From positions 202,763,273 to 202,827,272 of the forward strand of contig JAUPFV010000002.1 in NCBI GenBank assembly GCA_036936605.1: 64,000 nt of DNA, written 5' to 3'. Made by a program: the position numbers and the translations under genes. Below, in pieces: positions 13,798 through 25,200 of the stretch. Source of the DNA: Limnanthes douglasii subsp. nivea. Lineage: Eukaryota; Streptophyta; Magnoliopsida; Brassicales; Limnanthaceae. The notes beneath the pieces are model-generated. The model was not told the origin of the DNA. It searched no databases and saw nothing but the letters and a program-made list of their open reading frames with translations. Each line of letters opens with the position of its first letter. The stretch's first letter is position 1.

Positions 13798-15975
13798 CTA
13801 AAATTCGTTCTCGCTCAATAATTCCCGCAAATCTAAACTTTTACTATTCTGTATAAGGATGCCTAAATTCATTATACCAAACAAAAAAATTAAACTAAAG
13901 TATTTCCCAAACGAAACTGCTCGATACCCACAGTGGCCATCTTCCCTAACGTCGTTTATACCATATATAAACGAAATGGATTGAGTCGGAAACCAATGCA
14001 AAAATCCTTACGAATCATCTATCGGTTGTTTGGGACCAACTACAGATGATGGTACTTTTGGTGTTGTAAAAGGGTTCGGCATCGAAGCTTCGCTAGCCTT
14101 ATCAGCATCATCCACATGTTCCCAGTGACATTTATCTCGTTTGGTGGATGATGCATCAACAACAACTTTTCGTTTCACATGTGGTCGCCCGCGGTGTTTA
14201 TGCTTCTCCAATGGCTCTAGTAACGAGGATGTCTGGATAAACAATTTCAAATCATTTCTTGTAAATGTGTTTTATACAACTTTCATCTTTTGTCTCCATA
14301 ATGTCGATTACAAGTTTTTCCAAATCATTTTTAAGAATCTCCATTGCTGTATGGTTCGTACAGAGCTGTATTTATAACCTCGTTCAATGGATATGAAACG
14401 CTTCCAAAGATGCAACTTTTCCGTTACTACGCCACTCCCAAATCTAGTGGTAGCACGGTATACCGTGTATAGATTTTATCGAGCATATGCAAACGCTATC
14501 GCTTGCATCTTGTCTAACATCCGACCCATCTTTGATAGCGATATTCTCACAATCTTGCACCATTTCTAATTCTAATAAAAAAAAGTTCCAAAGCCATGTT
14601 GGAAATCTTGCCTCAAATTTCGTCAAATAGTTTGTCGGCAAATTTATGCAACGCTATGTAACGGCTTTTTTCAAAAGAAGGTGTAATTGCAGCATAATGG
14701 ATTTCAACAAGTAAATTCATCATCTCTTAAAATAACTCAAAATTTAGTTTTCTCGTACGTAGGTAACACTTTATGTTAGAATGAGCACTCTCGACGCGGT
14801 TAGTCGTGCAATGTCCCAAATACATGTACTTGTTTGTTTTCGAAACAACAAATTTATGCTTGTATTTATCAAGCCACAAATTTTCAGTGTATTCGATTGC
14901 AAGAAGGTATTCTTATTACTCCAATAGTAGATCACGTCTGGCGTGATCAAAATCAATTTCTGATGCTGTATACGCTATCTTCTTCCAATCAGAAATAAAC
15001 TTCACATGATCGTTTTTTTTCCAGGGAAATACTTCCTTGTATGTCCGTGAACGTTTTGGTTTATGTGCCAACGACATAGCATGTGCGTTGCCTTTGTGAA
15101 TACTATCTCTATGGCGTTCATCAATACTAAATCTCTGTTGGTCAAAATAACTTAAGGTTTTTTAATCCCGTGAACGACAATCAACGAATTCAAACATTTT
15201 AACACCTATTTGAAGTTGTTAAACTTCTCACCAGACATGAAAGCAAAAGCTGCACAGTACGTCAAACCAGTAAACGTCACACCTATTATATCAAACAATG
15301 GCATACCATATCTTATGATCTTGTACGTACTATCCATGATCAATACTATTAGAAATGTCCGCAAAAGATCAACACTAACTAGATGCGCACAAAATATATC
15401 TGTAATGACTTGCCAATCGTCTTCGCCAAATTTTATGCCATTCGTAATAATTATGTGCCTTAAGCTCTCCCAGTAGGAACTGCAGTTGTGACCAACCCAC
15501 CTTCTTCAAAACCTGGTTTCTATGTCTTGCATTGTAAATAGTGCCCATAGAAGAAATATTATCTTCATTTATCTTTTTCACACTGTTTAATATTTCTCTA
15601 GGGTTTATACCCATATATGTTGCCCGTTCAACAAATTCCATCTCCTCGACGTTCAAAAACCCTCCGTAAGAATGACCATCAAGCTGTTTCGAACTCTCAT
15701 GATTGTGAATCCCATATATAACCTCTAACTTCCATCGACCAGATTCCGCCAACGACCCATTTAGCTCAAATGGACAACAAATTTTTTGGTTCATGTCGAC
15801 TTTATTTTATGATCCTTTTCCGCCACTTTTGGAGTATACTTTCCCGGCCTCTCACACTTAAAAATAAATTTGAGGATTTTTCATATTCTCGACTTTATCG
15901 CGGTGGCTTAGGTTGATAACCAACCCGTTTTATTTTCCGGTCTTCTTTACCCACTTAATCAATGCTTCTTGTATA
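13798..15975 (-). pseudogene. MULE transposase (FAR1-type N terminus, DDE, SWIM) with OTU-like tail
   Basis: Reading right to left across several frames: ALIKWVKKTGK and VINLSHRDKVE, then a C-x-RPGKYTPK-like zinc region; CPFELNG, GIHNHESS and GHSYGGFLN; the transposase core with LIMDSTYK, GMPLFDIIGVT, CAAFAFMSGEKF, NRDLVLMNAIEIVF and LCRWHI; then GIPCYH of the SWIM zinc finger; a GRPHVKRK and TKRDKCHWEHVD tail; and finally NDVREDGHCGYRAVSFG, the Asp-Gly-x-Cys signature of OTU cysteine proteases. The second catalytic Asp (usually TDRD) is Asn in TNRDLV. With several stops and frameshifts the copy is inactive. The OTU part stops soon after its Cys motif, near hairpin block 2. Confidence 0.85.
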
Positions 15976-16137
15976 TAATACTTGGTGGTCAAAACACATG
16001 ACTGTACTCAGTAGAGAAAGTTTCATCAGATCCATGCGCAACATCCGCTCCCTAATTAACAACATCAAAACACGACTCGCACTTAGGACAATGAAAATGA
16101 AGCCTAAAAATATGTGTCCAAAAACCTTTTATTTTGT

Positions 16138-16285
16138 CGTGCACCACCGCTTATGGGGCCTTGCACCGGTGGTGCGTAGGCCAAACACGGTCGGTTCAAG
16201 GGCCTTGAACGGTGGTGCGTAGGTCAGAACCGGGATAAAAAACACTATGCACCATCGGTTCCAAGGCCCAGAACCAATGGTGCTT
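16138..16285. repeat. GC-rich hairpin block 3
   Basis: It contains GCACCGGTGGTGC (about 16164-16176) and an inverted repeat GCACCATCGGTTC (16249-16261) / GAACCAATGGTGC (16271-16283) with one mismatch and a 9-base loop. It sits just upstream of the transposase start. Confidence 0.75.
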
Positions 16286-16399
16286 TCGAAACCGGGTATT
16301 CCGTTATCTTCTCCAGCGAGTCAACTTCTTCTCCGGCGACGTTTGCTCATCTCCAACCTCCGGCGACATCAACTCCTCCATGCTACTCCCTAGCTCCGA

Positions 16400-19206
16400 T
16401 TAGATCATGATTGATTATGTGTTTTGTAAAATAGGATTGAATGTTCTTGAGAGTACTATGAATGTTGAAGTTGATTAAGAAGGCAACACATATCCCTAGC
16501 TACGACTCATTCATTTGTTATTAATCTTGACTCATGGCTTGAACTGTGTTTATAGATTTTTTTTATGATTTATTCAAGCTCTTTAATTCTTTGATGTAAT
16601 AGTATAAGTTAGTCATTTTTTAATAAATAACATGAATAAACTAAATTTGAATAACTGATATAGTTTTACATTATTTTGTTGTTGATCTTGATATGTGTCT
16701 TGAACTACGTCTATAGTTTTTTTATAGTTTCTTTTATGAGCTTCTATTGTGCGTTAATCAACAACACTGAAAATTCATTGAAATCTGTAGTTATTTTTTG
16801 ACATTTTCACGTATATTACTAAAAATTATCAAATAGTTTATATAAATTAAAAATATTTATGTTTCTTTTAAGTTGTGTTTGATTTATTTATTCTAATGTA
16901 ATATAATAGTAACATGACTCGAGTAACAGTAACATGACTCTTCTTCTTATTCTTCTTCTTCTTTGACTGGTAAAAATTTGGCTAATCTTTGACAGGATTT
17001 TGCTAACCCTTACTCTTTAGCCTATGAAAAAAACTTAATTATCGAATATGCGTATTTTTTTCAAGTTGTTATATATGACACAAGTTTCACTGAAATGTAA
17101 TTCCACACATGCTATATCCATCACATGGATCTTATTTTTCATGTTTTATGTTCACAATTTTAGTAATTATATTTTTTTCACAAGTTTGATTAACATAATA
17201 TTTCAAAATTTTAGTAACATTTTTTATAATTTAAGTTTTAAAAGATTGATTATATTATCTCATACACCATAATGGATAATGCAAGCCGAAGATGTATTCT
17301 TTAACAATAAATGGGAACTTTTATTCTATGTTTATATTGTATATACAATTAATTGACTAATCTATTGTATATAGAAGATATACAAATCCTAATCTAATTA
17401 ACATTACATCACTTTATCGATAATCGTCTACTAATAGTAGTTCTAATATTTATTTTATTAAAAGAACCAAATTTTGTACAGTTTTATTTACAGTCTTGAA
17501 GAATGTCAGTTGTTAATTTCCTAAGTGATAGTTCATATATGCAAGTTTCTCAGTTAAATGTTGATTAACATTTCAGAAGTTTGATATTTTCAGATTATTA
17601 TTGATTAACATTTTGTAAAGTCTGATATTTGGAAACTTTAAAATTATACATGTCTGCATATAACTCAAGTTTTTATTTTAAAAATAATATAACAATTTGA
17701 TTTTGTAAACCGTTTAACTTAATTCACAAATAATATAATATATTTTTTTACAGGAACTATGGAACGATATGAGACATTTTTATGATTTGTTTGGTTAACG
17801 TGATCCATTCCAAAAAAATGATGATAGTGCATATAGATGGTACAACAAAACGTCCTTCTAAAATCTCTACACATCGAGAATAATAAAATAATTATAAAAA
17901 ACAGCAAGAGTTAATATGTCATGTGAGTATAACATACGACATTGGCTTAGTACTTTTTGAGTTCAGTAAACATATATGAAGCTCAGAAATAACGATATCA
18001 AAGTTATTTTTTGTATCAAATGTGGCATATAACAAATGTCATTTATTAAAAATATTCTTACAGTAAGGAAAATGGACGATAAAGAAGATAATTCGAGAAT
18101 AACTCGTACATACTTTCCGGAAACGATACAAAGAAGTAAAAGAAACAAAAGCTCATCTCAAATAACAAACAAAAAGTATTATAATTACGTGGACATATAT
18201 ATTTCAAAAGTTTATGTATCTCTATCCTTTATAACGTACCATGTGTTAATATTTTAAAATTGCATACACAACTATATCTTACGTAATTAATGAAATCTCT
18301 ATCACTTAACTTAATGATTATATATTTGTGTATGATTTAATTGGTAGAACAACAAGAACAAAAGGAGAGAAAGTTGTACATGATATAATTGTTCTTCTTA
18401 TATTATATGCATGATTTACCTTATTTTTCTCTATTTTAAGAAATGTGATTTCCATAAAATTTGTTCAACACACTATAAACTTTGACAAAATCAACACGTA
18501 TAATTGGGTTGAACCAAAAAGAGAGAAAATATTAAATTCTATAAAGAACTGTTTATGTGACATAACCTTTAAAGTCTTAGTATTTGACGCGACTCGCGAT
18601 ACTAATGGTTAGTAACCTATCTTTTTTTACTATAAAACTATTTTTTTTTATAAAAATCTAATCGTGTTATTGATTGTATACAATGTTTGGATTCAGTTCT
18701 TGTTTTCTTGAACACACCCCAATAACACTAAAACCGGTTGATGTAGACTTAATGTTACACTTTTTGAAATGATATGCACTAGAAAAAAACTACGATTATA
18801 ACTTAATTTCTTCATTTAAATGTATTAAAGGTCGCATATGTGTTAGAAACCTTGTTTCACAAGTTATATAAATTTTACAAGTAGATGTTACTAACAAATT
18901 TTGCAAATCACGTTCCTCTACTCATGGAAAGCATTATCAAATTTTGCAAGTTACTTAACTCTAAATTCAAATATTGGCTAATAATATATTCTACATATTA
19001 GTTTTCTCTAATTTTATCATAAGCATTTACCTCTAATTTTGATTTTTTTTGTAATACCATTTCCGTAAGTCTTTGTTATTTTTATTTTACAAATGTTTGA
19101 TACTAACTCTTCGCAAGGCCGTGTTTTACAACTTTACATGTTTGTATTTTAAAATTTATATATAAATAATATGTTTGTATTGTTAAATTAGATATTTTAC
19201 TTTCAG
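16400..19206. other. AT-rich stretch without recognised genes
   Basis: Only short open frames occur. One of them (18069-18257, plus) begins MDDKEDNSRITRTYFPE and is rich in basic and polar residues, but I do not recognise it. No element ends were found. Confidence 0.4.
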
Positions 19207-19338
19207 GTTCCAAGTGGACTTCTTGTTCTAACCAGTGCAAAAAAAGAAATTTCAAGCGGCGAGAAGGTTGAAGAAGAAGATGACGAATATGAAAAATTAG
19301 AAGAAGAAAGTCATAGTATAGAGAATAAGAAGACTTAG
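19207..19338 (+). pseudogene. Exon-like open segment encoding an acidic tail, unidentified
   Basis: A good 3' splice site (TTTTACTTTCAG) precedes a 43-codon frame ending in TAG. The frame starts VPSGLLVLTSAKKE and turns into an acidic, Glu- and Asp-rich stretch (KVEEEDDEYEKLEEE). I do not recognise the family. The splice site and composition suggest the last exon of a decayed gene. It lies about 0.8 kb upstream of the 20-21.7 kb exon-like array, and the two could belong to the same former gene. Confidence 0.35.
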
Positions 19339-19979
19339 ACAATGCGTCTAGTGTCGATGAAGATAATGTTTTGGTGATGTCACGAAACGATCCATCATAA
19401 GAGATATTACAAAAAAAAGAAACTCATAAAAAAAGATTTTTAAGTAAAGAAAATGATAATATTTCAAAACAAAATTTATAACTTAAAAAATTTATAAAAA
19501 ACCTAAAAAATATCTGTAGAGTTGGAGGAAGCTCAACTAAACTCAACTATGAAACAATCTGTGGTGTTGTCCAATGAGGAAAATATAATAGTTTAATAAG
19601 GATCTAAAAAGAACAGAGATTTCAGAAGTTAAGATATCGAAGCGCCTTCACCTTAGCATCCACCGAAAAGACCTCACATGGACGTGGAAGATATTGTGCA
19701 GCATGCAAAAGAGTACAATGAAGAGTAAAACATGGTGGTAGAGGAGAAAGCCCCCCCATCAATATGAAGGTAAATGAAGTAGTTCCTCTTGAAAAAGTTA
19801 GAGTAAAACATTATGATCGTCTTCTAAATACGAAGGGACATAAGGGGTTTTAACATGTGATGGTAGAGAAGGATGGCCCTGTAGTGAATACGGAGGAATA
19901 AAATTTAGCTACAAACATTAGGGTAAAGAAAGTTGATCCCCTTTTAAATATGAAGGTAAAAAAAAGTCTAAAGACGTGG

Positions 19980-21640
19980 AGGTGATCATCTCATTGATAT
20001 GGATATACAATCGAAATACAAACTATCAATTAAAGGTAAGGTCTAGACTGTAAAGAAGATACATATTTCATGAGATCTAGAAAATGTATATTTCAAAACT
20101 AGTGTTAGTGAGGTTTCAAACAGGGTCAATTATCAAAGTTTTACAAATAAGGTTCTCACATGTTTCTCAAGGTTTTGAAAAGTTGTAATTCATAAAACTA
20201 TTTTTCTTTTGTAGGAAAACCCACAACATGTTGTCTAAAGTGCACAAGATGGGGAGGTACTGAATAAAAGAAAGCCATAAATCATATATAAGAGCTAGAA
20301 CATGTATGAGGTACATAGTTAATAAAAGATCTAGCAAATGTACATTTCGTAAGTCAGTTTTAGTGGTTTCACAAATGATCATTTAACAAGGTTTCACAAA
20401 TCTTCTTAAGGTATTTTGGTATGTTTGAAAAAACTATTATATATGAGTCTAGTTTTTTTGTAGGAAAACCTATATTTTGTTGATAAAATATCAAAATGAT
20501 AGATGAACATAATGGAAGCAAAATATCACTTAGGGATAAAGTACAAAGTTAGTGAAGATCTAATAGATATACATTTCATAAGTAAGTTTTAGTCATATTT
20601 CACAAATGGTAATTTAATAAGGTTTCCGAAGTTATGCTTAAGCACTGAAAATTATAATTCATGAATATTATTCTTCGCTAGCAAACCCATAACTTGTGGA
20701 AAAAAATGCAAAAAAAAGGGGATCGAATGAAAGCGAACCGCTAGTTGAGGATAATTTTTAGACCGTGGATGAGGTACATAATTGATGAAAATCTAGCAAA
20801 TTTAAATTTCAAAACTTTGTTTTAGTCAAGTTATGGAAATGATCATTTATCAAGGGTCTGCAACTCACATTTAGTCATATTTTTATATATTTTATAAAAA
20901 TATAATTCGTGATAAGAAAATGATATTTTGAAGCAAACCCACAATTTGTGGATAAAACTACAAAAATATGAGGAAAACAGATTGCAAGTGAGCCTCATAT
21001 TGAGGATACTGGCTAGAATGTGGATGAGCTAATTGTTATACTATATTTAGAAAATGTACGTTTTTAAGTCAGTTTTAGTTGAGGTTTCACAAATGGTTAG
21101 TTAGTAAGCTTTCACCAATCGTGTTTAGATAAAGTATAATTCGTAAAACTATTTTTATACATGAAAACCCACACCTTGTTGTCCAAAGTACAAAAATAAA
21201 GGTTATGAAGGAAAATAAGCCAACAATTGGTAATAAGACCCAACTTATGAATGATACATGATCTAACAATCGTACATTTTGCAAGTCAGATTTAATAAAG
21301 TTTTTCTAACGGTCATTTAGCAAGGTTTTGCAAGTCATGATTAGGTATATTTCCAAATATTTCATAGAAGTATAATTCACGATAAATATTTTTTTTTACA
21401 GGAAACCGCAACTTTTGGAAAAAACTACAAAAAAAAAGAGAAGAACATATTGAAACAGAGCCTTTACTTGGGGGAGTAAGAGCCATAATATAGACAAAGT
21501 GCATAATTAATTAGATTTAGCATATGTAGACTTTGCAAGTTAGTTTTAGCCAGGTTTTGTTTAGGCATATTTCTATATATTTCAAAACTATATTAACTTC
21601 AATAATAGTTTCCAAGTAACCCTTGACATGTTTCTCTAGT
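19980..21640 (+). repeat. Array of about seven diverged 210-250 bp exon-like units
   Basis: Units recur with a core of AGGAAAACCCACAACTTGTG type preceded by a T-rich, acceptor-like run, at about 20214, 20464, 20682, 20934, 21163, 21401 and 21613. Each core is followed by AAA.TACAAAAA-like sequence, then a GATGAGGTACAT-like donor, GATCTAGCAAATGTACATTT, and a TTTCACAAATGGTCATTTA-like intron part. Translated, several cores give ENPQ-V-K-T-K and EDTG-NVDE patterns, with stops. This looks like a gene with tandemly amplified small exons, now degenerate. I do not recognise the protein. A non-coding satellite is the alternative. Confidence 0.55.
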
Positions 21641-21768
21641 AATAGTTAGTCCGGTTGGAAAATTAGATTATGAAAATTTCACAATTAGTAATAGGAATAT
21701 TTTTCAAGTCATAATAATGGCTGGCACAAAATCTTAACGTCATATTAGAATGTTATGCACGTTAATAA

Positions 21769-22252
21769 TGTTGGATATTTTAGTGTAATTGAATTAACTA
21801 GTCGATCAGTGTAGTCATAATATATTATCGAGCAAGTCGAAAAGTGTGGAGTACATGCTTGTTAGAATATATTATGATTAGTGGGTCCAATGGACGAATT
21901 CTTGTTCGGGTTAGACTTGTTTTGAATGATAGGGCTATTATAAAATTCATGGAAATTTGAATTTGGAAAATAATTCGAATTTGAATGTGAATTTTTAGTC
22001 AGTTTATCATTTGAAATTTTAATCGTTTTGCACATAAAACTGTTTTACATTTGGAGTATTTTGGTTGAATAAATAATATGGTTCTGTAACAGAGGAGAAC
22101 ACAACAAAAATATTCATTCGCGTTGTTCAAAAGAAACGCTCTGACTTTATCCGGTTAAATTTTTTGGAGAATCACCAATATAATTTCAATATGAAATTGT
22201 TAAAACAAGACTTTAGAGTTTATCCAGAAATATCTAAACAACATTCCCAACA
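21769..22252 (+). repeat. Solo LTR related to Copia-2
   Basis: It begins TGTTGG and ends CCAACA, with AATAA immediately on both sides (21764-21768 and 22253-22257) as a 5-bp target duplication. Its body aligns with the Copia-2 LTR: TTTTAGTGTAATTG near the start, a shared ACTAGTCGA, and TTTTTGGAGAA with TTTCAATA near the end. It is clearly more diverged than the two Copia-2 LTRs are from each other. No internal region is present, so it most likely arose by LTR-LTR recombination of an older relative inserted in the same orientation. Confidence 0.88.
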
Positions 22253-22257
22253 AATAA

Positions 22258-25200
22258 TGTGTAAAGATTCACAAATAAAAAGAGTGAAACATACAAAGTC
22301 TTAGTTCATTAGGTACAAACATGCATTGAAACCAAAATAAAAAATAAAAAATAAAAAACCAGATTGTGGAAAAACCATGAAGAAACAAAACAAAACAAAT
22401 GAGGATGTTTATGTTTCACTAATATTCATATGATCATGTTTCAAAAATACGCACAAGGTTTTGAAAACACTCACATGCTTATGTTTTGAATGAATAACTA
22501 CATGATTATATTTTCATGTTTTGTAACGTTGTACATGTACACGTTTCACATCCTATTTAAATGTTGATTCTTTTACAATTATGTAATTGCATAAGTTTTG
22601 TAAATATTGTTTTTATTATTTCTTAATATTTTTGACTATATAATATGGTAGTCTGGGTATGCTGGTCAGTGATGCTTATAACCATCATCTTTTGACAAAT
22701 GATGATTTTGAAGTATATCACGCACCATTGTTCCACAACAAACACATAGCAATAAGCATATATATACATATAGTAGTAAGTATATGTGGCTTAATAAACA
22801 TACCCTTATAAATATTTTAGATAAACTTTTTAATATTTGTTATCATGTAGACAAAAGTCTAAAGAAAAGGGGATGTTAAGGTAATTGTCGAGGATTTTTT
22901 CAATAAAAAGAAAATGGAAACTAAGTATGTAATAATTCCATTATGCATAAAGCAAAATTAGATAGAATTAACCATTCGACTCTAACGATGATTGACATCA
23001 AGAAAATAAGAGTATATCACCTCAAGTCGATGGTTCTAAAATAAATAACACTAAAGACATGTGTGAGAAGACATGTAATGATGTAATAAATTTTCTTAAG
23101 TTTTACTATTTTAATTTATCATGTGTTATAAATTTTGGTTTTCTGTTTTTATTTCACAAGTATTGGTTTGAACATATTTTGCAAATTTAGTTATGGTATT
23201 TCAAAATTCTAGTAGCTATAAATTTTGAAACATAATGTGAGCATGGTTCGTAGGTCTTGGTTTATGCTTGCTTTGCAAATTTAGTTTATCCGTGTTAAAA
23301 AACTATATTTACGTTTTGAAATTTATGCTTACACATATAGATGAAATACATACTTAACAAAAAATTACTGACACAAAAACCATGATGAAAAATGTTTTCC
23401 AAAACAAATTCGAAAACAACAAAGTAGAAATATGAATTGCGGGTAGTAGTGTGCCAGTAACAAATGATTTACTGGTACACTGTAAGATAGTAAAACTAAG
23501 AGAATGGGGCGATTTTTATAAGAGCATACTTAATTAACTATTTTTAAATAACTTAAATACTAAATGATACTGGTATAATCAAATGTTTATATTATATAAT
23601 ATTCCTCTTGTTGATTCATATTTTTCGATAAAAAATAGTTCATACTTCACATCAATTTCAAATTTTAAAGCAATTTAATGCCAATGTTTTGAAAGTTCAC
23701 AAATTTCTGCATTTCAAAAATATAATAAAACGTACATATCACAAATATATATTTTCATGTTTTGAAAAATAGATAAATTCTACATTTTATAAAATATTTC
23801 GTAACTCATAATTTAAATAAATTACATTTCGCAACTCATAGTTTTGGAAGATGATAAAATACAACTTAAATACTAATTAGATGATCAATCATACTAGTGA
23901 TTTTCTTCTCACTCTATTCATATGTCCTTGTTTTTCAATAATTTTTTTATCTTCTAATAACATATTGCTAATGACGTTGAATTGTGTCTCATTAATAATA
24001 TTGTTAAAATTATTACCGTACATACTCTTTGCTAACAAGCTTACAAAAATGAGTAAGATCGAGTACACTATAAGAAACTAGTAAGATTAGAATATCCTAT
24101 TTTTCTTATACATATTTTCTTGTACATAAAACAATAGACATAGATATATGATACATTTTCAACCACCGATTACGCACCATAGTGTTTTGCACTATTGTAA
24201 CTATCTTTCTCAAATAACTATATTCGAGTTGATTCCAAGCTATGAAACAACTATCAACTTTTAAGTTCAAAGTTATATTTATAGTCGGGATATTTAGTGA
24301 TATGGTAATAAATAGTCACCAATCAATAAATGACAAGTCAGAAAAAGTTTAACATAATTTGGTCGTAGCCTAGCGAAATCACCCTTACATGTTAACAAAT
24401 AGTTTTTCTAAATATTGGAAAAATAAATCTTCAAATAGATATTTCACAATTTTAACCACATAAAGATAAAGCTTAACAAGTAATGGTTAATTGCATGTTT
24501 TGTAGTTTCATAACTATTTTATAAGTCTTAGTTAACTTCATGTTTCACATTTAGTGGTTAAATTTATATTTTACAAGTATTGCTTTGATTCTCCATGAGA
24601 ACATTTCATAACTATAATACTAACACGTTTCATATGTCGTGGTTAACTACATATTTCATAATTCTTTCAATAACATGTTTCACAAATCATAATTAACCAT
24701 GGTTTCATGAATCACGTACAACTATATTTTATAATTATAGTCATACCCTTATTCTTTAAGTCTTGGTTAATTTCATGGCACGTAATTCTGGTAACCGTGT
24801 GTTTTGAAAATTATAATAGCGTCCTATAAAATATAATAGTTCGTACATAACATATAGTTTTTATAATACAAAATAACGAACACAAAATACAATAATAATA
24901 ATTACTACATAATTTACTACCAATAACGGTCTGAAATATCGAAATGATAAATGAACGCGATGTATACGTCATCATAATATTCTTGGAAGTCCTGAAATGT
25001 CACATAAATTGTTCGGTGCGTAGATTTCAACTTTCATGTTATTATATATTCACGATTGGTGTAGAAATACGACTCAATGTCTATGAGTGTAAGGTTTATA
25101 TTTTTTACCAGATCTATAATACGTATACATTTGGTATAATCTAGAGTGGGATCGTTATGCACTTTTGGATATTATAGACACCATATGCTCTTCTTGAAAG

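Larger units (their letters stand above)
10300..16400. mobile_element. Decayed Mutator-like element carrying PMD and transposase-OTU genes
   Basis: Two convergent genes lie here: a plant mobile domain gene (+) and a MULE transposase with an OTU-like tail (-). Three related GC-rich hairpin blocks are placed left, centre and right. MULEs that carry PMD genes, and MULE transposases linked to OTU domains, are both known in plants. Putting them together as one element is my inference. I did not find clear terminal inverted repeats or a 9-bp target duplication, so the outer boundaries are approximate. Confidence 0.55.

Noticed and set aside
16138..16222. Coding sequence through hairpin block 3
   Set aside because: The open frame there reflects the GC-rich palindromes. 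The words are repeated non-coding modules found in two other blocks.
19980..21640. CRISPR-like array
   Set aside because: The units are 210-250 bp and strongly diverged, with no constant short repeat and no cas genes. The DNA is a plant nuclear genome.
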